Of a stretch of DNA of 43,251 bases, positions 36,943 to 43,251 are shown piece by piece (position 1 is the stretch's first letter; each line of letters opens with the position of its first letter). The stretch is from Acinetobacter sp. UBA801 (GTDB lineage: Bacteria; Pseudomonadota; Gammaproteobacteria; Pseudomonadales; Moraxellaceae), in the NCBI GenBank assembly GCA_002296655.1, contig DBIN01000022.1:24621-67871 (forward strand), read 5' to 3'. The position numbers and the translations under genes were made by a program. The notes beneath the pieces were generated by a model. It was given only the letters and a program-made list of their open reading frames with translations, had not been told where the DNA came from and did not search any database.

Positions 36943-38670
36943 TTATTTCGGGTCATTTTTTGGATGTTCATCGACATCTGGCTCAGTCTCACCTGTCGAA
37001 CCAAATGGGTTATTGACTGGTGGATGTTCAGGATCAACCTTTAAGGTATCTGGCACAGCATGATCAGTTGCCGCTTCAGGTGTTGTAGTCACATCACTTA
37101 CAGAGGTTTGTGGCTGCTCAGATACAATAGGTGTCATCACGTTTGATGTTGGTGTAGTCGTTGCTGTTTCTGCTTTGTGCAAAGGATTCGGTTGATTCGC
37201 CTCACGTTTGGCTTTATCAATCAAATCAGTTAACACTCGTTCTGCAGGTTGGCGACCGCCTAAACCAAAGGCGAGTGCGAAAGCCACTGCAACAGAGCCG
37301 AGGGTTAAACCAAAGGCCAAATTCACAATCGAATCGGCAATACCCATCGCGCGTAAGCCCATGGCAACCACCAAGCCCATAATTAAAATACGGACTAAGT
37401 TTGCCAACCAACGTGAGCTGTTATATTCACCGCGCTGTACCACTTTGGCGACCAAGTTCGCGAGCCAGAAACCCACCACCAAAATAACAGCACCCAACAG
37501 GATATCTGCACCAAACTGGATAAACATGGCAATCAAGCCGCTGACTTGATCAAAGCCCAAACGGTTTGCCGCTTCAGATACCGCAAATAGCATGGTAAAG
37601 AATACGATCAGATAACCAACCACACATGAAATTTTAGTCATACCTAAAAAGCGCTGTAAATCGAGTTTGGCAGGAATATCATCTACTCCTGTGCCTGCAA
37701 CCACTTCCACCACAATATTGGATACAAAGCGTGACACCACATAAGCCAAAATAAGAATCAGACCTGCCGCAATAATATGCGGGATTGCATTCATAATTTC
37801 ATACAGCATGGCAGTCGCAGGCTGAGAAATGGCTTCAATTCCAAGTGCTTCAAAACCAATAATCAAGGCGGTGATGATCACTAAGGCGAAAACAAACGAA
37901 CCGAGTAATTTAGGTAAATTTGAGTTTTTGAAGATGCCGACTTTTTCAGCATGCTGTTGAATATTCAGGCTGCCCAATAAACCTTCGACAATGCCACGCA
38001 CAATTTTTGCCAGAATGTATCCAACAAAAATGATCACGCCTGCAATGAAGATGTTTGGTAAATACAGCACAACTTCATTCACCATGTTCTGCACAGGGAA
38101 CAACAGACCGTTTAAGCCTAAAATTGACAACACAATTGGCAAGAACAGCAATAAAATCAGCCAATAAACAATTTCACTGATATTTTGACTCAAGCCACTC
38201 ACACCGACATCGGTACTGAGTTTTTCATCCAACTGGGTACGTCCCAACAGTTTTTGCATCCCCACTTTGACCAGATTTGCCAAAATCCACCCAATAAAAG
38301 CAACGGCTACAGCAGCCAGTAAAGAAGGAATAAACAGTAAGAACTGCTGAATCATATTACTGAATGGCCCACTGACACTGGTCAGATTCAACACATTCAG
38401 CGCACCAATGACCGCAATAATTAAAATCACCCAAAACACGACCCGTGACACAATCAGTTCAATATTTGAACGATGCCCCGTTGCATTTGATAACTTTTGA
38501 TCGGTGCCTAATTTTTGTAGAACCTTTTTAATTCCACCCGCAACCAATAATGCAATCACCCACCCGACAAGTAAAATTGCGACTGCAGCTAAAATGGGTT
38601 GAAATTGCTCCCAATAATACATGGCATCAAAAGCTCTGCCATGTAGGTTCCCATTAAAATAATCATTCAT
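36943..38670 (-). CDS. Mechanosensitive-channel family membrane protein with five TM-helix repeats
   Basis: This 575-residue membrane protein is built from repeats of the conserved TM-helix module found in MscS-related and CmpX-like proteins. The pattern (I/L)-P-x-x-x-x-A-x-x-x-x-(V/I)-G-(W/Y)-x-x-A-x-x-V-x-x-x-(V/L) can be followed five times: LVGWVIALLVAGGIKKVLQK, FIGWILANLVKVGMQKLLGR, FVGYILAKIVRGIVEGLLGS, LAYVVSRFVSNIVVEVVAG and VVGFWLANLVAKVVQRG. A Gly/Ala-rich segment with GLTLGSVAVAFALAFGLGGR follows, resembling the pore helix and beta-domain start of MscS, but the large MscS cytoplasmic domain is absent. The last 90 residues are polar and low-complexity. A role in osmotic or envelope stress is inferred. 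Confidence 0.82.
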   Translation of the reverse strand: MNDYFNGNLHGRAFDAMYYWEQFQPILAAVAILLVGWVIALLVAGGIKKVLQKLGTDQKLSNATGHRSNIELIVSRVVFWVILIIAVIGALNVLNLTSVSGPFSNMIQQFLLFIPSLLAAVAVAFIGWILANLVKVGMQKLLGRTQLDEKLSTDVGVSGLSQNISEIVYWLILLLFLPIVLSILGLNGLLFPVQNMVNEVVLYLPNIFIAGVIIFVGYILAKIVRGIVEGLLGSLNIQQHAEKVGIFKNSNLPKLLGSFVFALVIITALIIGFEALGIEAISQPATAMLYEIMNAIPHIIAAGLILILAYVVSRFVSNIVVEVVAGTGVDDIPAKLDLQRFLGMTKISCVVGYLIVFFTMLFAVSEAANRLGFDQVSGLIAMFIQFGADILLGAVILVVGFWLANLVAKVVQRGEYNSSRWLANLVRILIMGLVVAMGLRAMGIADSIVNLAFGLTLGSVAVAFALAFGLGGRQPAERVLTDLIDKAKREANQPNPLHKAETATTTPTSNVMTPIVSEQPQTSVSDVTTTPEAATDHAVPDTLKVDPEHPPVNNPFGSTGETEPDVDEHPKNDPK

Positions 38671-38860
38671 CTTGTTTAATCCTCATGGTGATTAGATTCA
38701 TTTTTAGGTTTGCACCACGGCGCAAAACTGCTTTTTATCGATTCAAATTATTGAGTAAAGCTCTATTCACCATAGAATTTGCATATTTTTTATTCAACCT
38801 TAGGATGCAGAATCGCAACAATTCTACAAAGGAGTGTCAATAAAACTTGCGAAAACCCAC

Positions 38861-38887
38861 AAAAAAGCCCTGCATAATGCAAGGCTT
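38861..38887 (-). terminator. Intrinsic terminator of the 92-residue membrane protein gene
   Basis: On the minus strand the 11-bp stem AAGCCTTGCAT/ATGCAGGGCTT (38877-38887 with 38865-38875), including one T-G pair and a single-base loop on paper, is followed by a T run. Confidence 0.85.
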
Positions 38888-38928
38888 CAATGCTATGGGG
38901 CGATTTTTTCAACTCATGTAACTCATCG

Positions 38929-39207
38929 CTACTGATCAGTTGCGGTGGCAGTATCTCTGTCCACTGCTCGAGCTTCATCCCCTGCTGTACCTGTTGTTGT
39001 ACTATTGGGTGTCGCTTGTTGAACTTCAGGATTAGGATGCCCAGGCGGTGCATCACTTGGACTCGGTTTGCGGTCCGCCATCATGTAAATCAGCAATGCC
39101 AATAAAAAAATACCCACCAATATCAGCATAAACACTGGAATACGTTTTTTACGGGTGATTTCCTCAGTGGAACTTACATGAGGTGGTTTATTAAAATCAT
39201 GTGGCAT
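38929..39207 (-). CDS. Single-pass membrane protein with polar tail (92 residues)
   Basis: The ATG at 39207 follows a strong GAGGGGA ribosome-binding site; an upstream extension to 39264 lacks one and is rejected. The first 23 residues are polar and basic (ending TRKKRIP), then one membrane helix (VFMLILVGIFLLALLIYMMA, about residues 24-44). A low-complexity tail rich in P, T, S, D and A follows (KPSPSDAPPGHPNPEV, DRDTATATDQ). By the positive-inside rule the tail would face the periplasm. No known domain is recognised and the function is unknown. It ends at its own terminator. Confidence 0.75.
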   Translation of the reverse strand: MPHDFNKPPHVSSTEEITRKKRIPVFMLILVGIFLLALLIYMMADRKPSPSDAPPGHPNPEVQQATPNSTTTGTAGDEARAVDRDTATATDQ

Positions 39208-39413
39208 GTTCCCCTCACTTAAAATATTTATCTGGTGAATTTTTATACTAACAAGCTGCTGCAATGCTTTGTGTCACAAAGCATAGTGAGATGGTGAATA
39301 GATGTAATAAATGTGAATCGCCCATACTCACTGATCCGTCCATGCAGACAAATCTGCCTCAAGTGTGGAAATGCGCTATAATCATGGCCCGTTTTTTGTG
39401 TATTTAAAGCTTT

Positions 39414-39836
39414 ATGGCGTATCGTCAACAAAGTGTATCGCTTGATCTTGACACTGACGTCACTCATCAATGTGCCTTGCACTATACCCGTGATGGGCAT
39501 CTGATTGGTATTATTGAATTTAGCAAGCCAAGCTATCTGCTTAACTGGAGCGATTTAGAATATTTTCGTCGTCGTACCGAAGAATTTTCGGTCATGCCAT
39601 TTCCAGATTGTGTAAATGCCATGATCATTGATATTCGCAACATTGCTGCATTTTTGGATAATGAAGTGCCAATTTTGCCGTGGCGCTTACTTGAAGAAGA
39701 ATGCCCTGTGCGTTTGGTGGTTCCTCAAGAACGCTTAGAACATTATGCAGGCTTTTTCGAACCGACTTGGCTAAGTAGTGATGTCGATAGCGCGATTCAG
39801 GAAATCCGTGAATATATGGATATGTTTGTACACTAA
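39414..39836 (+). CDS. Hypothetical protein (140 residues)
   Basis: This soluble 140-residue acidic protein has no signal peptide. It starts MAYRQQSVSLDLDTDVTHQC, shows alternating beta and alpha patterns (HLIGIIEFSKPSYLLNW, NAMIIDIRNIAAFLDNEVP, CPVRLVVPQERLEHYAGFF) and ends in a helix (IQEIREYMDMFVH). I recognise no family. A TATAAT box (39377-39382) lies 32 bases upstream without a clear -35, and the ribosome-binding site is weak. A terminator follows at 39906. The gene is divergent from the 92-residue membrane protein. Confidence 0.75.
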   Translation: MAYRQQSVSLDLDTDVTHQCALHYTRDGHLIGIIEFSKPSYLLNWSDLEYFRRRTEEFSVMPFPDCVNAMIIDIRNIAAFLDNEVPILPWRLLEEECPVRLVVPQERLEHYAGFFEPTWLSSDVDSAIQEIREYMDMFVH

Positions 39837-39905
39837 TCTCTTTCAAAAAAATCACTTTCAAGCATTGCCCTCAAAAGCTTTTTCCAAACTGGAATCGTAC
39901 AAAGC

Positions 39906-39941
39906 AAAAACCTCATCTGCAACGTTGTAGTTGAGGTTTTT
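39906..39941 (+). terminator. Intrinsic terminator after the 140-residue protein gene
   Basis: A long imperfect hairpin has AAAAACCTCA/TGAGGTTTTT as outer stem and CTGCAAC/GTTGTAG as inner stem, ending in a T run. It can also terminate leftward transcripts from the pseudogene side. Confidence 0.85.
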
Positions 39942-39989
39942 GTCTGGATGATGAAAGTTACATCAACACCTAATTTTTAGCGAATTGTG

Positions 39990-40610
39990 AAAATACATTT
40001 ATTTTTAAACTTGATTTAGGCATCCAAAAACAGCGTAAAACGCACCTGATAGTTACAAAAATTTGTATTTTATTAGACGTATAGCACCAAACGTCCCAGC
40101 GTTTTATTTTTCATATTCAAGCGCCTGCCTTGCAATGGTTTAGCTTTGCTGAACTTTGAATTTCTGAAAAAAGCGGTTTCTTTCGCAGATTGAGCCAATA
40201 TATTCGTTATACATTTGCTCCATTTCGGCACTGTCAAATTGCATTTTTTTAAAAATCGCCACATGCCACCTAGTGGGCTACGCAAGTTTAAATCTTTTAC
40301 TTTGCCCGCAGCAAACACATAATTGGCACAAGAACAACAGCAATACTATCCAACTTGTACATCAAGTTGATGATCATAAACCAAATTACCCAAATCAATG
40401 CGAAACCGATCTCACCACCACGACTATTGATTGTTAAGGTTTTAATCTTGTCGGACTGTTTAAGTAATTCAGCTAATGGTGCACTGGTTTGACAGCTAAT
40501 TGGTCCATCTTAAATTGAGCACATGATCTTGCACAGATACCTGAGTTTCCAGAATTTCAGCCTGTATGGTATATGCGACTATAAATATGAAACATGAAGC
40601 CTAGATTGGC
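39990..40610 (-). pseudogene. Decayed gene for a ClpP-class-like secreted protein
   Basis: Coherent protein fragments appear on the minus strand in changing frames. A signal-like stretch and start of mature protein (SCFIFIVAYTIQAEILETQ, QDHVLNL) comes first. After a shift near 40510 comes GPISCQTSAPLAELLKQSDK with KTLTINSRGGEIGFAL. After a shift near 40420 come LVYDHQLDVQVG, a TAG stop, YCCCSCANYVFAAGKVK, and later frame-shifted KMQFDSAEMEQMYNEYIGS. The I-N-S-R-G-G-E and S-C-A-N-Y-V-F segments recall predicted periplasmic proteins related to the ClpP/SppA fold. At least three frameshifts and several stops show it is dead. Exact ends are approximate. It lies just downstream of fpr. Confidence 0.65.
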
Positions 40611-40653
40611 TATAAATTTAAACAGTGGTTATTTAAATAGCTGCATCCCATCC

Positions 40654-41415
40654 TCACCAATAATTTTCAACTGCAATATTGCCTTCCCCGCGGCGATTCA
40701 TACTTAAACCACGTGCTTTTAAGGCTTCTTTGGTGTCATCGACCATAGCAGGGTTACCGCATAACATTACATGGCTGGTTTCAGGGTTAAATACACTGCC
40801 TGCAACCTGCTCCAGTTCACCATTTGCAATTAACACAGGTAAACGATCATGCAAAGCAGCTTGAGGGTCGCGGGTGATAATTGGGATAAATTCAAAGCCT
40901 GTATGCCCTTCGCCAAAAGTTTCGGCAATTTCGTGAATTTTATCGACATAAGCCAATTCGGCTTCGGTACGCACGCTATAAACCAAATAAATATGTTGAT
41001 ATTTTGTCCATGTTTCAAAGTCTTGCAGCATGGATAAAAATGGGGCAAGACCTGTACCTGTGGCCAGTAACCATAAATCGTGTGGTGCAGGCAATTGATA
41101 ACGCGCCAAAGTCAAAAAACCATACGGAATTTTTTCCAAGTACAGCTCATCGCCCACTTGAAGGTGCTGCAAGTTAGAAGTAAACGCACCATCTGGCACA
41201 ACAATCGAAAAAAACTCCAAAGTTTCAGCAAATGGTGATGACACCACCGAATAAGCACGTACCACCAATTCATCACCCACTTTTAACCCGATACGTGCAA
41301 ACTGCCCTGCGGTAAATTTAAAATGTGCAGGACGGGTCATAGTGAAGCTAAATAAGGTGTTGGTCCAACGATGAACCGAAAGCACTTTTTCTAAAGTAAA
41401 TTTTTCAATTGACAT
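40654..41415 (-). CDS. fpr: Ferredoxin-NADP+ reductase
   Basis: This 253-residue FAD enzyme exchanges electrons between NADPH and ferredoxin or flavodoxin, supporting Fe-S assembly and oxidative-stress defence. The N-terminal FAD barrel has F-x-A-G-Q-F and RAYSVVSSP (about residues 54-62). The NADP domain has LLATGTGLAPFLSML near residue 115 and VMLCGNPAMVDDTK near residue 220. The C-terminus V-E-N-Y-W ends in an aromatic residue that stacks on FAD, as in the bacterial subclass. Length fits Fpr (about 250-258). It is divergent from a LysR-type gene, matching the fpr-finR arrangement of pseudomonads. Confidence 0.95.
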   Translation of the reverse strand: MSIEKFTLEKVLSVHRWTNTLFSFTMTRPAHFKFTAGQFARIGLKVGDELVVRAYSVVSSPFAETLEFFSIVVPDGAFTSNLQHLQVGDELYLEKIPYGFLTLARYQLPAPHDLWLLATGTGLAPFLSMLQDFETWTKYQHIYLVYSVRTEAELAYVDKIHEIAETFGEGHTGFEFIPIITRDPQAALHDRLPVLIANGELEQVAGSVFNPETSHVMLCGNPAMVDDTKEALKARGLSMNRRGEGNIAVENYW

Positions 41416-41500
41416 GATTTGAGCGTGGCATGAAAGACTGTGCTCATGTTAGCATGTCGGGGTAATTTATGAATATTTTTTAAATGTTAAGGCTTGATTC
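41416..41500. promoter_or_regulatory. Divergent control region between fpr and the LysR-type gene
   Basis: These 85 bases must contain both promoters and, by analogy with other LysR systems, the regulator's binding site. A CATG-TTAG-CATG inverted motif is visible at about 41444-41457, and an AT-rich stretch lies at 41468-41488. No binding site is proved by sequence alone. Confidence 0.4.
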
Positions 41501-42382
41501 ATGCGCATGACTTTACGCCAGTTGGCGGTTTTTGTAGCAGTTGCCCAGGAAGGGACAGTAACTAAAGCCAGTGATGCCGTTAAGCTCACCCAAAGTGCTG
41601 CAAGCATGGCCTTAGCAGATTTGGAAGATGGCTTAGGCGCTCCACTGTTTGACCGTTTGGGTAAGCGTCTACAACTGAACGATTTAGGTCGTTTCTTATT
41701 GCCACAAGCCTTAGAAATTTTGGGTCGTTGTGAAGCTTTTGAGCAAGCTGCTAAAGGCGAGCTACAAAGTATTGATTTGCGTTTAGGCGCAACGCTGACC
41801 ATCAGTGACTATTTGATGCCTGATTTAATGGCAGACTTTTTGCAAATTCAACCTCAGGCGCATTTACAATTACAAGTGGGCAATACTCGCCAAATGATTG
41901 AAGCTGTGAACCAGTTTCAACTAGATTTAGCACTGATTGAAGGTTCTTGTCACTTACCACAACTGCAATGTATTCATTGGCGTGACGATGAACTTGCTGT
42001 GTGCTGTGCACCAAGTCATCCTTTAGCACAGTTAAACCGTTCCTTAAGCATTGCAGATTTTGAAGATGCCGAATGGATTTTACGTGAAGAAGGTTCAGGC
42101 ACCCGTGAAGTGTTTGACAATGCAATTTTAAAAGACCTGCCTGATGCCAATATTCGTTTAACTTTGGGTCATAACGAAGCGATTTTAAAAATTGTCGCAG
42201 GTGGAATTGGTGTGTCGTGTATTTCACGATTGGCGATTGAGCCTTTACTAGAAAAAGGTCAATTGGTGATTTTGGATACACCTTTCTGGCAATTGACGCG
42301 CCCGTTATTCATGTTGGTACACCGTCAGAAATACCAAGGACCTGGTTTAAAAGCATTTATGAAGTTTTGCGACGCGAAATAG
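41501..42382 (+). CDS. LysR-family transcriptional regulator, FinR-like
   Basis: This 293-residue LysR-type regulator has an N-terminal winged helix (TLRQLAVFVAVAQEGTVTKASDAVKLTQSAASMALADLEDGLGAPLFDR, residues 4-52) and a C-terminal two-lobed effector domain (LRLGATLTISDYLMPDLMADF, ALIEGSCHLPQL, KIVAGGIGVSCISRLAIEPL). It is divergent from fpr. In Pseudomonas putida, FinR, a LysR protein divergent from fpr, activates fpr under superoxide stress, so a similar role is likely but inferred. The first ATG (41501) has AAGG at an 8-base distance and is preferred over the ATG two codons later. A terminator follows the stop at 8 bases. Confidence 0.88.
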   Translation: MRMTLRQLAVFVAVAQEGTVTKASDAVKLTQSAASMALADLEDGLGAPLFDRLGKRLQLNDLGRFLLPQALEILGRCEAFEQAAKGELQSIDLRLGATLTISDYLMPDLMADFLQIQPQAHLQLQVGNTRQMIEAVNQFQLDLALIEGSCHLPQLQCIHWRDDELAVCCAPSHPLAQLNRSLSIADFEDAEWILREEGSGTREVFDNAILKDLPDANIRLTLGHNEAILKIVAGGIGVSCISRLAIEPLLEKGQLVILDTPFWQLTRPLFMLVHRQKYQGPGLKAFMKFCDAK

Positions 42383-42389
42383 TTCATAG

Positions 42390-42415
42390 GAGTACCAGTC
42401 AAGGTACTCTTTTTT
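42390..42415. terminator. Intrinsic terminator after the LysR-type gene
   Basis: The stem GAGTACC/GGTACTC (42390-42396 with 42403-42409) has a 6-base loop and is followed by six T. It lies between convergent genes, but the T run serves the plus strand. Confidence 0.9.
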
Positions 42416-42420
42416 AACAA

Positions 42421-42987
42421 TTAAAACTGACTCTCACATGGTATGCCGTCACCATCACCGTCCATTTTAGTATTTGGACAATTTCTTACAAAGAATAACG
42501 CCTCTTCGTAAGACGTCATTTGACTACAGTGCTCACGCCCATCACAAGTAAAGTTCTGTTCGACTACTGGAACTTCTACTGCTTTTTGTACTGATAAAGC
42601 TTCAGGCTGACTATTTTGCCAAGCTTGATACTTATTAAATACTGCATAAGACAAGCCGAATATAATCAATATACCCATAAAAGTCACAAAATTGGATGAG
42701 TTATTTTCAGACTTCTGCTGTCTTTTATGATTCTGCTTTGTGGTATGAATTGCCCTTGATTGAGGCGTATGCCTTTCGACTGCAACTTTAATATCTAGAC
42801 GGACGATATTATCTGCTTTGAACTTGCCATTTTCTTCTACTTTACGAAATTTTAGATTTTCTCCAACCTTTAGTGGAATATTTTTATTGGGAAAATCTTT
42901 AATATGAAAAAACAAATCTTTAGGCTCTCCTTCTATTTGAATAAAACCAAAGCCTCGTTCTTCGTTATAAGTTTTTATTGTAAGCAT
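42421..42987 (-). CDS. Cold-shock domain / TM / Excalibur protein with 5' end altered by an IS
   Basis: The reading frame has 188 codons. The N-terminal cold-shock domain contains the RNP motifs GFGFI and LFFHI (about residues 12-30). A basic linker follows, then one membrane helix (FVTFMGILIIFGLSYAVF, about residues 100-117). A C-terminal Excalibur domain (FTCDGREHC..., closing with MDGDGDGIPCE, a calcium-type loop) would face the periplasm. The expected first residues before IKTYNEERGFGFIQ are missing. The left end of an IS66-family element begins at 42980, and the present ATG with the next two codons comes from the IS. Ribosome-binding is weak there, so expression may be reduced. The rest of the frame is intact. 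Confidence 0.8.
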   Translation of the reverse strand: MLTIKTYNEERGFGFIQIEGEPKDLFFHIKDFPNKNIPLKVGENLKFRKVEENGKFKADNIVRLDIKVAVERHTPQSRAIHTTKQNHKRQQKSENNSSNFVTFMGILIIFGLSYAVFNKYQAWQNSQPEALSVQKAVEVPVVEQNFTCDGREHCSQMTSYEEALFFVRNCPNTKMDGDGDGIPCESQF

Positions 42988-43032
42988 CCGGCTAACACAG
43001 CCTTACCAAGCGATCCTATAAGCCTTAATTTA

Positions 43033-43058
43033 GTTCCCACCTAAAAACAAGTGGGGAC
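43033..43058 (+). promoter_or_regulatory. Hairpin covering the ribosome-binding site of IS66 tnpA
   Basis: GTTCCCAC (43033-43040) pairs with GTGGGGAC (43051-43058), with one T-G pair and a 10-base loop. The right arm contains the GGGGA ribosome-binding site of tnpA. In an mRNA starting upstream of the arm the site would be masked, which would damp transposase expression from outside transcription. This is an inference from base pairing. Confidence 0.5.
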
Positions 43059-43065
43059 TTAATCC

Positions 43066-43251
43066 ATGAACATGGATATATATTCAGCAACACCTCCTGT
43101 TGCTAAAAAACGCAGAACATACAGCAAAGAATTCAAACTCAGTATTGTCAATGCCTGTAAAAATCCTAATACCTCGATCGCTTCGGTCGCACTGCAACAT
43201 AGTATTAATGCCAACCTTGTCAGTCCTTGGATCAGGATCTTCAGCCATCAT
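43066..43251 (+). CDS. tnpA: IS66-family accessory protein TnpA (5' part)
   Basis: At least 62 codons are in the window and no stop is reached. The translation MNMDIYSATPPVAKKRRTYS continues with KEFKLSIVNACKNPNTSIAS and VALQHSINANLVSPWI, the helix-turn-helix pattern of IS66 TnpA (R-R-x-Y-S-x-E-F-K, then N-x-N-x-(L/V)). The start at 43066 is 8 bases after GGGGA. TnpA is one of two small proteins needed with the DDE transposase TnpC. Confidence 0.88.
   Translation, partial: MNMDIYSATPPVAKKRRTYSKEFKLSIVNACKNPNTSIASVALQHSINANLVSPWIRIFSHH

Larger units (their letters stand above)
42980..43251 (+). mobile_element. IS66-family insertion sequence, left end (continues beyond window)
   Basis: The sequence GTAAGCATCCGGCTAACACA at 42980 has the GTAAGC start typical of IS66-family left terminal repeats. 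It is followed at normal distance by a tnpA-type first gene. The other end and the 8-bp target duplication lie outside the window. The element has inserted into the 5' end of the cold-shock/Excalibur gene. Confidence 0.85.

Noticed and set aside
38790..39056. 88-codon minus-strand frame overlapping the 92-residue membrane protein gene
   Set aside because: It overlaps in another frame, runs through the terminator hairpin at 38861-38887 and lacks a ribosome-binding site; the membrane protein frame has a strong one.
40073..40318. 81-codon frame on the minus strand as an independent gene
   Set aside because: Its sequence is one frame of the decayed ClpP-like gene; neighbouring fragments in other frames complete the homology.

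Overview
The window looks like a chromosomal segment of an Acinetobacter species. This rests on the AT-rich base composition, the compact Pil-Chp cluster (pilGHIJ-chpA-cheW-like), Acinetobacter-type small lipoproteins, Acinetobacter-type IS remnants, and the protein sequences of DapE, ProS, MetG, Dcd and Fpr. Species cannot be set from the window alone.

Layout. 1-124: a minus-strand tRNA pair, the 5' part of a tRNA cut by the window edge (probably Asp) and an upstream tRNA-Val, behind a near-consensus promoter. 387-3814: a cytoplasmic YkuD-fold enzyme resembling the recycling L,D-carboxypeptidase ElsL, a YbaN-type membrane protein, a DUF1853 protein, an entericidin-like lipoprotein and dapE. 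3897-12497: the minus-strand chemosensory operon that controls type IV pili. PilG and PilH are response regulators, PilI and a second CheW-like protein are couplers, PilJ is the receptor and ChpA is a hybrid kinase with four Hpt modules. No CheR/CheB-like adaptation enzymes are present. 12775-19607: a secreted DUF4124-like coiled-coil protein, an RND efflux adaptor and pump without an outer-membrane channel gene, and proS.

19666-26118 holds the least understood part: four tightly packed minus-strand genes for exported proteins. All four share one short motif directly after the signal peptide and contain short cysteine loops. They probably form one operon and work together at the cell surface or in the periplasm. 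They may correspond to part of the Acinetobacter fil genes, which I could not confirm.

26363-31902: dcd, a 268-bp MITE-like element with perfect 14-bp terminal repeats and a 3-bp flanking duplication, a LysE-family exporter, mrp/apbC and metG. 32023-36153: a lipoprotein pseudogene broken only by in-frame stops, a second LysE/RhtB-type exporter, a tiny lipoprotein, a PLP-dependent ACC deaminase/D-cysteine desulfhydrase-like enzyme, an internally deleted IS5-family (IS903-type) element and a HI0933/BaiN-type flavoprotein. 36337-39836: two unannotated-size small proteins, a multi-repeat mechanosensitive-channel protein, a single-pass membrane protein and an unknown 140-residue protein. 39990-42382: a decayed ClpP-class-like secreted protein gene, then fpr with a divergent LysR regulator (FinR-like arrangement). 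42421-43251: a cold-shock/TM/Excalibur protein whose 5' end is cut by the left end of an IS66-family element. The IS appears to supply a replacement start codon. The start of the IS66 tnpA gene runs off the window.

Most transcription units end in clear intrinsic terminators, several of them shared by convergent genes.
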